From contig NC_019962.1 of the NCBI RefSeq assembly GCF_000230735.2, forward strand, positions 1,674,001 through 1,738,000: 64,000 nucleotides of DNA. The letters run 5' to 3'. The notes beneath the pieces are model-generated. The model saw only the letters and a program-made list of their open reading frames with translations. It was not told where the DNA came from and searched no databases. Below, one piece after another: positions 36,556-45,118 of this stretch. Made by a program: the position numbers and the translations under genes. The DNA is from Natrinema pellirubrum DSM 15624. GTDB lineage: Archaea > Halobacteriota > Halobacteria > Halobacteriales > Natrialbaceae. The number at the start of each line of letters is the position of its first letter. Within the stretch, counting starts at the first letter, position 1.

Positions 36556-37266
36556 GTCGGACCGCCTTCGAGATCTACGGCCGTGGGTTCGGCTGGTCGT
36601 GGCGTCTTAGGGGACCAGCGGAAGTACTAGCAACCGGTAATCGCCACTACGATACGTCCCGAGCAGCACGCGAAGCAATTGACATCGTTCGCGCTGCTGT
36701 TGCAGAACTATCCGGAAATAAAAAGTCCTTCCCAGACACCGATGTCGACGCGCCCGACATCATCGTCGAACAAGAGGCCACACCGTCAGGAGAACTCCCG
36801 GAGGAACGAAACAACTGGGTCTGGCGGCTCCAAACTGCAAACGGGGTACTGGGGCATAGTGCCGATCGCTTCCCGACAGAAGTGTCGGCACAGTCCGCGG
36901 CGGACCAGTTCTTAGACTATGCGGCGGGGGCACTTCCGATGTTTCTCGTCGGGGCCGAATACGAGTGGAAGACCGGTCCGAACCCAGTCGAAGTCGGGTC
37001 GTCGAGTTTGACAGGACTGGTGAGTGAGGTGACGAGAGGTATCCGACATCGTAAGATTCTCGATCGAATCGATACTCAAATTGTCGTCTCGGGGACTCGT
37101 GGTAAATCATCTACTACCCAGCGCCTCGACGATGTCTTCAACCGCCGGGGGTATGATACACTCACGAAGATCACCGGCAACCATCCACTACTGCTCCATA
37201 ACGGCGAGGTCCATCCTATCGAACGACGGGGGCCTCGAACGACGCTCTACGAGAATATTAGTCTCA
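36552..37266 (+). pseudogene. pgsB: PgsB/CapB-like ligase fused to DUF1508 repeats, truncated by IS
   Basis: 238 native codons. Residues 5-55 (FGWSWRLRGPAEVLATGNRH) and 88-140 (NNWVWRLQTANGVLGHSADR) are two DUF1508/YegP-like repeats. From about 175 the Mur-ligase-like synthetase starts, with P-loop VVSGTRGKSSTTQRLDDVF and TGNHPLLLHNGEVHPI. The gene stops at the IS edge (37267) just after RTTLYENISLT, so most of the ligase domain is gone and no remainder is seen beyond the IS. Poly-gamma-glutamate synthesis from this locus should be lost. Confidence 0.8.
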
Positions 37267-38267
37267 CGCTCTTCTGTAGGAGATTGTTGACGCCGCTTAG
37301 CTGTCGCTGTCGAATCGAAGAGAGCAAGGACACCGCGTCAGCGGTGTCCGTTAGGCATGATTCCGCTAGATGTGTTTGGGTCGGAATCGGTCGCAGCGGA
37401 CCTGTTGGAGCAGGTTCGCTGGCGTAACGGTGTTACTTGCCCTCGCTGCCGTTCTGACCGAACGGTCAAGAACGGCAGCTATGGGAACTTTCAGCGCTAT
37501 CTCTGTAAGAATTGCGACCGCACATTCAACGACAAGACCGGCACGATTTTCGCCCATTCGAAGGTTGCACTCAGAAAGTGGCTGTTCTCGATTTACGCGT
37601 TTCTCCGGTTTAACACGAGTCTTCGCCAACTTCAGCTAGAAATCGACGTTCAGTACAAAACGATTTACCAGCGCGTCGAGCGCTTCACGAAGGCGCTCGA
37701 CGCGCCTTCGATCGACCTCGTCGGTCCCGTTGAAATCGACGAAGTCTACGTTTCTGCAGGGCTGAAAGGCCGCGAGCGCGACGCTCGGTCGCGCTCGCGT
37801 GGCCTGTCCACGCGTGGACGAGGATCGTACGATCAGGACAAACCGCCGGTGTTCACGATCGTCGATCGCGGCACCGACAATCGGTACGTGATCCCCGCGA
37901 AATCCGCCGACGAATCAACGGTTCGGCTCCTTCTCGCAAACCGCAAGAAGGAGCCACTGACCGTCTACACCGACGGATTTCGTGTCTACGACCCACTCAA
38001 CGAGGACGACGCATTCGAGCGCGAATACGTCGTCCACGGCGACGGCGAATACGCGGATGAAGATGTCCACGTCAATACCTGCGAGAGCCACGGATCGCTG
38101 CTGCGACCGTGGCTCTCGCCTCATCGAGGCGTCTCAAAAGATAAGCTCACACAGTATCTCCGAGCGTTCCAGCTTCGACGAAAACTACTGCGGAAACCGG
38201 GAAGAGAAGCGCTCAAACACGCTATCAAAGCTACGCTGTGAGATCAACAAAGTGCTACACAAGAGCG
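37267..38267 (+). mobile_element. IS1595-type insertion sequence (1001 bp)
   Basis: Imperfect inverted ends CGCTCTTCTGTAGGAGATTG (37267) and, read from the right, CGCTCTTGTGTAGCACTTTG (38267). The 8 bp on each side, TAGTCTCA and ATTGATGA, do not match, and both flanking genes are cut, so a deletion next to the element or recombination with another copy is inferred. It carries one intact transposase gene. Confidence 0.85.
37357..38241 (+). CDS. IS1595-family transposase (ISH4-like)
   Basis: 294 residues. An N-terminal zinc ribbon (TCPRCRSDRTVKNGSYGNFQ, then CKNCDRTF) is followed by a helical region and a DDE-like ISXO2 catalytic core: GPVEIDEVYVSAGLKGRERD, LTVYTDGFRVYDPL, and a late His/Asn block (NTCESHGSLLRPWLSPHRG). 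ISXO2/IS1595 elements of this kind are common in haloarchaea (ISH4). The gene is complete. Confidence 0.9.
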   Translation: MIPLDVFGSESVAADLLEQVRWRNGVTCPRCRSDRTVKNGSYGNFQRYLCKNCDRTFNDKTGTIFAHSKVALRKWLFSIYAFLRFNTSLRQLQLEIDVQYKTIYQRVERFTKALDAPSIDLVGPVEIDEVYVSAGLKGRERDARSRSRGLSTRGRGSYDQDKPPVFTIVDRGTDNRYVIPAKSADESTVRLLLANRKKEPLTVYTDGFRVYDPLNEDDAFEREYVVHGDGEYADEDVHVNTCESHGSLLRPWLSPHRGVSKDKLTQYLRAFQLRRKLLRKPGREALKHAIKATL

Positions 38268-38849
38268 ATTGATGAATATGTGGTCGTCTCTGACAAACGT
38301 CTTTTCACCACCAGTAGAATTTACATGGTTAAGATAGATGTCTCCTGATCGAAGGGACCTCTCATCCGTGAGTTCTGTGACTGAAAACGAGAGGGTATTC
38401 GCTTCTTTGTCATAGCTTATTGCTGGTTTAGAGAGAACTTGCGTTTCTTTGCCCGTCTCGCTAAAAACGCCCCCTCCCTCAAAGGCGACTTTTGTGCCAT
38501 CGTCGCTCTTGTATTCAATAGTACCAATTGTTCCATTTTCGATGGGCATTTTATTAGAACTATTATAGCTTTCAGCCCATATTTCGTATGTGGCGGAATC
38601 ATGGTGCGCTATTGCTCCCTGCTCACCAGCATTTAATGTTGCATCACTTGCTGTATCACTACTTTCTCTCATGGATGCAATAGTATTACTCAATTTGACA
38701 AATGATTGTTTCACCAGGGTTTCTTCTGTTTGTTGCTGACCTGTATCCATCATCTCGCCCCCGACGACAAGGAGACTTATCGAGGCGACAGCAACTATTC
38801 CTATTAGAAGAACAAATCCAATTAGAGGACTTACGCCTCGACTCTTCAT
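38268..38849 (-). pseudogene. Type IV pilin-like protein, C-terminus cut by IS
   Basis: From ATG 38849: MKSRGVSPLIGFVLLIGIVA followed by a hydrophobic helix, the haloarchaeal prepilin N-terminus with a PibD cleavage point after KSRG. The remaining 170 residues are an extracellular domain (beta-rich, Asn-containing, SYNSSNKMPIENGTIGTIEY). The frame runs into the IS (ends INRS|CVALC) so the native C-terminus is missing. It resembles DUF7289-type pilin-like proteins rather than archaellin. Confidence 0.7.
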
Positions 38850-38981
38850 ACAATCTGATACGCTTACTAGAGTATAAAACACTCCCATCTATACTAGCAT
38901 ACAACACAGAAATTAAGTGGCAGGCAAGTGGGAAAACGACAAAGCATTGTCGGCTAAATAATAGATATCGAAGTCGATCCA

Positions 38982-39028
38982 TGACTACTTCACCCATTCT
39001 TATCGACGATCGTGATTTTGCACAAACC
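38982..39028 (+). pseudogene. HTH protein gene, N-terminal piece
   Basis: ATG 38982 starts MTTSPILIDDRDFAQT and reaches IS copy B at 39029. It joins in frame, through the shared CAAACC, to TYNDGNYDDAWRAV at the left of copy A (minus strand, 31234 downward). It is therefore the displaced start of the gene at 30473-31234. Confidence 0.8.
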
Positions 39029-40097
39029 GAGCGTGTCATAGAATCCAACTCATAGCTTGAGCATCTCACGTCCTGGATCGTGTCCTCGCTCGTAGTTGGT
39101 GATTGCAATGACGATCCGAAGACATAGCGCAACGAACACTTCTGTTCGTGCGTGGACGCGGCCTCGGGCGCGGACGTGCCCGAGGCCGCAGTCCTTGACT
39201 GCGTCGTTGGTTCGTTCGATTCCTGTCCGGTTGTTGAACGTCTCGTCCAAGATGGATCGTTTCAGCTGAACGTCCTCGCTGTGTTCCTCAATGCGGTCTT
39301 CGACCCTGTACTCGATGTCTTTCGGGTCGTCAGTGTTTCGCGGGTTGTACGGAGCGATTGGCACGACTCCTGCGGTCAGCAGGTAGTCGTGCCAATCGAG
39401 GATGTCGTAGGCGCTGTCTCCAAGCATCCAGATCGGTGTATCGACGGCGAGCGCGTCACCCGTGACGCGCATCGCCGTCTCTTGGTCTGCTTGTTTGGCC
39501 TGTGTGAACTCCGCTGCTATCGGGATCTTTGCACCGGTTGAAACGATCGTACAGCCGAAGCCGTAGTAGTACTCTTCGGCTGTTGGATCGTAGTTCCATG
39601 AGGCAGCGTCGTTGTACTGGATCGCCTCGATGTGCGTCGAATCGATAGAGTACGTCGAGTCGAGCAGGCCGCGGACGGCGGCCTGCTCGACGAGCCTGTC
39701 GAAGACATCGTTGATAATGTGTTCGAGATCAGTGAGAAACCGGTCAATGGTGTCTCTCGATGGCGGTTTGTCGAGTCCGCAGTAGTACCAGACAAGGCCG
39801 TGCTGGAGTTCTCGCGTGACTGGGCGTGTTCCGTAGATGTTCTTGTAGTAGCAATGGAGAAAGGCGCGAAAGAGATCAGGTGGCTGGTGAACTCGTGTTC
39901 GCCCCCGGCGAGCGGGGGCGAACACGTCGTACTCCAGTAGAAACTCGAACTCAAGATACTCAAACAGCGGAACTGTTTCCGTAGCCGCTGCATTCAAAAA
40001 CTCATCGACCGAAGCAACGTCTTGCAGGGTCGCGGTTGTGCTGGACACACTTTCCGCACCCTGCTGCTTCGTACGTGACGCTTTCTATGACACGCTC
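39029..40097 (-). mobile_element. Insertion sequence, copy B (1069 bp, inverted)
   Basis: Same length, ends and transposase as copy A, in opposite orientation. Left flank CAAACC (39023-39028), right flank CAAAC (40098-40102). These match, in reverse complement, the outer and inner flanks of copy A respectively. The right inverted repeat supplies an ATG (40087) in frame with the truncated kinase that follows. Confidence 0.9.
39050..40048 (-). CDS. DDE transposase of IS copy B
   Basis: 332 residues, identical in amino-acid sequence to the product at 31284-32282, with the same Asp, Asp and Glu blocks (TYSIDSTHIEAI, MLGDSAYDILDW, GIERTNDAVKD). It appears intact. Two identical inverted copies give a substrate for homologous recombination, and the flanking evidence shows that this has happened. 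Confidence 0.9.
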   Translation of the reverse strand: MSSTTATLQDVASVDEFLNAAATETVPLFEYLEFEFLLEYDVFAPARRGRTRVHQPPDLFRAFLHCYYKNIYGTRPVTRELQHGLVWYYCGLDKPPSRDTIDRFLTDLEHIINDVFDRLVEQAAVRGLLDSTYSIDSTHIEAIQYNDAASWNYDPTAEEYYYGFGCTIVSTGAKIPIAAEFTQAKQADQETAMRVTGDALAVDTPIWMLGDSAYDILDWHDYLLTAGVVPIAPYNPRNTDDPKDIEYRVEDRIEEHSEDVQLKRSILDETFNNRTGIERTNDAVKDCGLGHVRARGRVHARTEVFVALCLRIVIAITNYERGHDPGREMLKL

Positions 40098-43000
40098 CAA
40101 ACTCCAACAGACCGGTACCGAGATCAACTATCTATCTGCGGACGGTGTCGACGAGGCGCTTCAGAGCCTTGCTACGGACCGAATCGATTGTATCGTCACG
40201 GCGTACTCGCTCGAAGATTCCGACGGAATCGGGCTTACGGAGTCGATCCGGCAGCAGAACGATGAAATTCCGATCATCCTATTTACCGGACAAGGGAGCG
40301 AGGAAATCGCGAGCAAAGCGACTCGTGCGGGCGTATCGGACTATCTCCCAATACGGTCGGAACGTGATAACTTCACACTACTTGCGGCCCGCATTCGAAC
40401 ACTTGCGAGCGCTGCACGGAAACAACAGGAGGCCGAGCAAACGAAACGACGCTTTCGACGAACGCTCGAACGCGCTACTGACGCGATTTACGCTGTCGAT
40501 GGCGACTGGCGCATCGAGTATATGAACGAAAAAATGGCCGATCGAATCGATCGTGAACCAGACGCAGTCGTCGGAAGAACCATCTGGGAAGAGTTCCCGT
40601 CGATCGTCGGGACGGAACTCGAAGACAAGTATCGAACGGCGATGGAGACTGGTGAACCGGTATCGTTCGAACAGCGTCTGGGAGGGCCGTTCGACTACTG
40701 GGTCGAAGTGCGAGCGTTCCCAGATGACGACGGTCTGACCGTCTTTTCGCGCGAAATTACTACTGAGCGAGAACGAGAACTGGAGCTAGAGCGTAGTGAC
40801 CTTATTCTGGAGAACATCCACGACGTTGTGTTCGTACTCGACGAGCAGGGTGATATCGAGTTCGCGAATACGGCTGCGAAGCAGTTGCTAGCAGGAGATC
40901 GGTCGGCCCAGTTCACGGGACAACAGCTTGAAACCGTCGTCGGTGACCGCATTAGCGAGTCCGATGCAACGCGATTCTCCCAGGCAGTCAGATCGACACT
41001 TGACGGGATAGAGGGCGATAGTGGTCTCACTGGTCTGTACGATGCGGATCTCCAACTCGACATTCTGTCCGGGACCAGTGAACGAACGCTCGACGTTCGG
41101 GTCACGCCGTTCCAGAGTCAAAAAAACAAGCAAGTACTCGTCGTCGCTCGAGACGTTACCGAACAAAGCGAGGTGAAGCGTCAATTGGAACGAGAGCGGG
41201 ACGCACTTCAGGCCCTCCAAACTGTCATGGCAGAAAGCGACGTCTCAGCCGAGTCACGACTCCAGAACCTACTGGCAGTCGGCTGTCAGACCCTCGGACT
41301 CGAAATCGGACTCGTCTCACGGATTCAGGAGAGCGACTACACAGTCCAAGCAGTTCACGCACCAGGGGCCGATATCGAAGCTGGTGATCAGTTCGATCTC
41401 GAGGCGACGTACTGTGCGGAAGTCGTTAGCACGGATTCGGTCTGTTCGTTCGCAGACGCCGTTAGCGACGGAAAAGAGGCCCACCCTGCCTATCGTGAAT
41501 TCGGGTTAGCGTCGTACATCGGCGTGCCCATCGTCGTTGATGGTACCCGCTATGGGACAGTCAATTTCTCGAGTCCAACGACGCGAGTCGCTCCGTTCGG
41601 AGTACTTGAACGAACGTTCGTCGAGTTGTTAGCTCAACTCGTGAGTGCCGAGATTTCGCGCAGTCGTGACCGGGCCAAACTTGAGCGTCAAGAGTTCTTG
41701 TTCGACCGCGTCCAGAATATCGCAGATGTCGGTATCTGGGAGTACTTCCCATCGAGAGGCGAACTCACATGGTCTGACGGGGTCCGCCAGATTCATGGTG
41801 TCGACGAGAATTACGAGCCATCACTTGAGGAGGGGCTCGAATTCTATCATCCTGACGACAGAGAGATGATTACCGCAGCAGTCGACCGGGCAATCGAAAA
41901 CGGGGAGCCGTACGACCTCGACCTCCGGATCGTGCGAACCGACGGAGAGGTGCGTGACGTTCGGGCATGGGGAGAATACGTCGACGACACACAGCGCGGC
42001 GACCCAGCACTTCGGGGTGTTTTTCAGGATATAACGGAGCGAAAAACGGAAGGGCGTGAGCATCGAGAGCTCGCGGAGGAATACGAGGCGTTGCTCGAAA
42101 CATCAGGGGACGCGATATTCTTGCTTGACGTCGATACTGCTGGTGAGGACCCATCCTTCGAGTTTGCTCGACTCAGCCCCGGATACGAGACACAGACCGG
42201 GCTCACAACTGAGGAAGTTCGCGGCAAGACCCCGCGAGAAGTGTTCGGCGACGAGCAGGGTACTGATCTCGAAGTCAATTACACTCGCTGCGTCGATCAG
42301 GGTGCCCCGATCTCGTATCGTGAAGAACTCGATATCGGTGACGATGCTCGGTTCTGGGAGACGAGTCTCGCACCGGTCACCGTCGATGGCAAGACCGTTC
42401 GAGTTGTGGGCATCGCTCGAAACGTCACCGAGCAGGTTGAGCGCGAGCGCGAACTCGAAGCAACGAACCAGCGACTGGAATCACTCATCGAGGCCACACC
42501 ACTCACGGTCATGGAGATCGACACTGACGGCACCGTCATTCGTTGGAACGATGAGGCCGAAAATATGTTCGGCTGGTCGCGAGAAGAAGTACTTGGCGAG
42601 TTCAATCCGATAGTCCCGGATGACCAGGAGGCCGAGTTTGCGTCACACAAGCAGCGCGCCCTGAGCGGCGAGCGAATTCGAGCGAAGGAGATACGCCGGG
42701 AGACAAAAGACGGAGACGAGTTGGACCTGCTCTTGTCGGTCGCGCCGATTACAGATTCCGACGGGAAAACCACGAGCATCCTTGCCGTGTTGGAGGATAT
42801 TACTGAACAGAAACGGTTGGAAACCCGCCTTCGATCCCTTCAGGAGACCGCACAGCAGCTTAGCGGTGCTGAATCAAGTGAAGAGATCGGAGCTATCGCC
42901 GTTGATGCGGCAGCCGAGATAATTGATCTTGATATTACTGGGATCTGGGAATACGACGAGCGAGAGGACGCACTCGTCCCAATCACAGAGACTCCCACAG

Positions 43001-43917
43001 CACGAGACCTATTTGGCGCTTCTCCCAGATTCACCCCCGGAGACGGTCTCGCTTGGGACGCGTTTGAGGCCGGAGAAACCCAGGTATATGATGATGTCCA
43101 GACCGAGGGTCAACCCCACAACCCGAACACAGAGATCCAAAGTGAGATTCTCGTCCCACTAGGAGAGTATGGGCTCATCTCGACAGGCTCGATTTCCACG
43201 CAGGCCTTTTCTGAGACAGATATCGATCTGTTTCGGATCCTCGGTGCGACTGTCGAGGCAGCACTCGCACGAGCGAGTCGAGAGGCGGAGTTACATCGAC
43301 AGAACGAGCGACTTGACCAGTTCGCGAGCGTCGTTGCCCACGACTTGCGGAACCCGCTCTCCGTCGCAATGGGGTTTCTCGAGATCGCGGAGGAGACCGG
43401 GAACGCGGAACACTTTGAAAAAGTAGAATCTGCACACGACCGAATTGAGCGGCTCATCGAAGACCTCCTGACGCTGGCACGTGTGGAGACGACGATCGAG
43501 AATGCAGAAGAGATCGACCTCGAGAGTATTACAACGGAGGCGTGGGGATATGTTGACACGGACGAGGCAACGCTTACAATTGCAGATGAAGTCCTGACAG
43601 TCACCGGCGATGCAGGGCGGCTGACCCAGCTCTTTGAAAATCTTTTCCGGAATGCAGTCGAGCACGGTGGTGACGACGTTATAGTGACCGTGGGTCGACT
43701 AGACGAAGACGACGGATTCTACGTTGCGGATAACGGCAGCGGGATTCCACAGGAGCGCCAAGAGGAAGTATTCAATCACGGCGTCACGTCCAGCGAGGGG
43801 GGTACCGGATTCGGGCTCTCAATCGTGGCCGACATTGCGAAGGCACACGACTGGACGGTCTCGGTGACAGACGGAACCGATGGCGGAGCACGGTTCGAGT
43901 TCAAGCGGTCGAAATAG
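40087..43917 (+). CDS. Hybrid sensor histidine kinase, N-terminus lost to IS copy B
   Basis: 1276 residues if it starts at the IS-borne ATG 40087; native sequence begins at KLQQTG. Order: receiver-like domain (to about 110) whose usual phosphoacceptor site reads DCIVTAYSLEDSDG, with Ala where Asp is expected; PAS domains near 120-240 and 250-370; a GAF domain near 390-530; three further PAS/PAC units to about 920; a second GAF near 930-1070; HisKA with His near residue 1083 (VVAHDLRNPL); and HATPase with NAVEHGGDD, DNGSGIP and GTGFGLS. It is a soluble multi-input kinase. Its native N-terminus is at 32304-32394. No partner regulator is adjacent; the split response regulator at 32543/35095 is a candidate. 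Confidence 0.85.
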   Translation: MTRSKLQQTGTEINYLSADGVDEALQSLATDRIDCIVTAYSLEDSDGIGLTESIRQQNDEIPIILFTGQGSEEIASKATRAGVSDYLPIRSERDNFTLLAARIRTLASAARKQQEAEQTKRRFRRTLERATDAIYAVDGDWRIEYMNEKMADRIDREPDAVVGRTIWEEFPSIVGTELEDKYRTAMETGEPVSFEQRLGGPFDYWVEVRAFPDDDGLTVFSREITTERERELELERSDLILENIHDVVFVLDEQGDIEFANTAAKQLLAGDRSAQFTGQQLETVVGDRISESDATRFSQAVRSTLDGIEGDSGLTGLYDADLQLDILSGTSERTLDVRVTPFQSQKNKQVLVVARDVTEQSEVKRQLERERDALQALQTVMAESDVSAESRLQNLLAVGCQTLGLEIGLVSRIQESDYTVQAVHAPGADIEAGDQFDLEATYCAEVVSTDSVCSFADAVSDGKEAHPAYREFGLASYIGVPIVVDGTRYGTVNFSSPTTRVAPFGVLERTFVELLAQLVSAEISRSRDRAKLERQEFLFDRVQNIADVGIWEYFPSRGELTWSDGVRQIHGVDENYEPSLEEGLEFYHPDDREMITAAVDRAIENGEPYDLDLRIVRTDGEVRDVRAWGEYVDDTQRGDPALRGVFQDITERKTEGREHRELAEEYEALLETSGDAIFLLDVDTAGEDPSFEFARLSPGYETQTGLTTEEVRGKTPREVFGDEQGTDLEVNYTRCVDQGAPISYREELDIGDDARFWETSLAPVTVDGKTVRVVGIARNVTEQVERERELEATNQRLESLIEATPLTVMEIDTDGTVIRWNDEAENMFGWSREEVLGEFNPIVPDDQEAEFASHKQRALSGERIRAKEIRRETKDGDELDLLLSVAPITDSDGKTTSILAVLEDITEQKRLETRLRSLQETAQQLSGAESSEEIGAIAVDAAAEIIDLDITGIWEYDEREDALVPITETPTARDLFGASPRFTPGDGLAWDAFEAGETQVYDDVQTEGQPHNPNTEIQSEILVPLGEYGLISTGSISTQAFSETDIDLFRILGATVEAALARASREAELHRQNERLDQFASVVAHDLRNPLSVAMGFLEIAEETGNAEHFEKVESAHDRIERLIEDLLTLARVETTIENAEEIDLESITTEAWGYVDTDEATLTIADEVLTVTGDAGRLTQLFENLFRNAVEHGGDDVIVTVGRLDEDDGFYVADNGSGIPQERQEEVFNHGVTSSEGGTGFGLSIVADIAKAHDWTVSVTDGTDGGARFEFKRSK

Positions 43918-44041
43918 TACCCGTTGTGAATGAGCAAGCCATGCTGCGGCCTATGCATTGGGAGAGACAGTCTCAATTACTGAGTATATCTCCAACTGAT
44001 AAATTATATGCTGATATATGGGTGTGTGCTTTTGGAAGTTG

Positions 44042-44413
44042 TCACTGTTCGCCCTCGACGCTGGGGTGTGGTTTCTGAGGTGCTTGCTCGCGCCACGCCT
44101 TCTTGTCCTCGGTACCGAGTCGGTCGTTGAACAGTTCGGTCGCCCGCTTGTATCCGCTGTATCCTTCGAGGCGCTCGGTGTCATCAGTCACCGCCCAGTA
44201 CGTCGCCTTGTGTTCGACGAGATCGCGGTCCTTCAACCGCGAGAGAGCGGTACTGACTGCGCCCTCGTCGACCCCGATCTGGGTGGCGATTTCGTGGGCT
44301 TTGAATGCCCGATCGTCGTTGGCGGCGAGAAAACCGAGGACCTGATCGGGGACGGATAGTTCCTTGAGTTCGTCCTCGCTCGTGTTCTCGAAGGTGTCTC
44401 GGTCGATAGGCAT
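44042..44413 (-). CDS. MarR-like winged-helix regulator
   Basis: 123 residues. It opens MPIDRDTFENTSEDELKELS and carries a clear winged helix: PDQVLGFLAANDDRAFKAHE, IATQIGVDEGAVSTALSRLK, then the wing LVEHKATYWAVTD. In haloarchaea I associate this family with being the upstream partner of a PemK/MazF-type toxin, but here only 120 bp of non-coding DNA separates it from the kinase gene, so a partner is absent or lost. Function as an orphan regulator is inferred. Confidence 0.8.
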   Translation of the reverse strand: MPIDRDTFENTSEDELKELSVPDQVLGFLAANDDRAFKAHEIATQIGVDEGAVSTALSRLKDRDLVEHKATYWAVTDDTERLEGYSGYKRATELFNDRLGTEDKKAWREQAPQKPHPSVEGEQ

Positions 44414-44735
44414 CGTTGAATGGAGGTACGTCAGCCACTGTAAAGAGTGTTAGAGGTGAAAGCTGAGAAAACGACGACGGAGACTCACCATTGACGACGA
44501 AGCGGTTCAAGAACCGTCTGCATTGAGACGATCGGCCTCACTGTCCAGATCCTCCGTAAGCGAGGGTCTTCTATGACAAGCACGGCATTGTTCCAGCAAT
44601 AATAGCCTTGAAACCATCGAAAACACAGAACTGTCGTATTTATGATTATGACAGATGCCATATTAATAGACCGAACCGAGGTCTCGCTGCCGGTACGTGA
44701 CCCCGCTGACGTCCCACCGCTCACTTCGGACGGTT

Positions 44736-45107
44736 CTACGACCTCCTCTGTCTCGAGATAGCGTCGATCCACTCGCCACGCTGGCTGATTTCCACGAGTT
44801 TGTCGAACGGGTAGTGAGTATCGCCGTCGGTCGGCCGATCGGCAACAGCGCGAAGCGCCCGGCGGAACATGCCTCCTGTTTCCCGGTCGAGTAGGCCCGG
44901 ATCCGCCAGCACCCGGATGTCCTCAGTCCACTCGAGAAGCAGGTATCCAGTCGGGGTAAGCGATTATCTATTCGATCCCGTCTCCTTCTTCAAGAGCGTG
45001 TTATCTACTGCCACGATCGGCGAGCGAGTGTACTCCTCAGGTAACTCGACCTGTACAAGTGAATGGCCTCGGGGTCACACTGCAAGAGACCGTCCAACTG
45101 GTTAGTA
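44736..45107 (-). pseudogene. Frameshifted coding relic
   Basis: Two minus-strand frames in succession look coding: first VELPEEYTRSPIVAVDNTLL ending at a TAA, then TGYLLLEWTEDIRVLADPGL and MFRRALRAVADRPTDGDTHY to a TAG at 44736. Third-position GC and acidic content support a broken gene. I do not recognise the family. Confidence 0.45.
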
Positions 45108-45118
45108 CGGTCTGTGGA

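Larger units (their letters stand above)
32304..39028. other. Segment inverted between IS copies A and B
   Basis: The 6.7 kb between the two IS copies carries at its left end the start of the histidine kinase (its rest is right of copy B) and at its right end the start of the HTH protein (its rest is left of copy A). The target duplications match only in the crossed arrangement, so the segment has flipped by recombination between the inverted IS copies. Confidence 0.88.

Noticed and set aside
40036-40086. Kinase start at 40036 inside IS copy B
   Set aside because: The residues before 40087 are the outward reading of the IS end and are also seen at copy A in another frame; they are not native protein.
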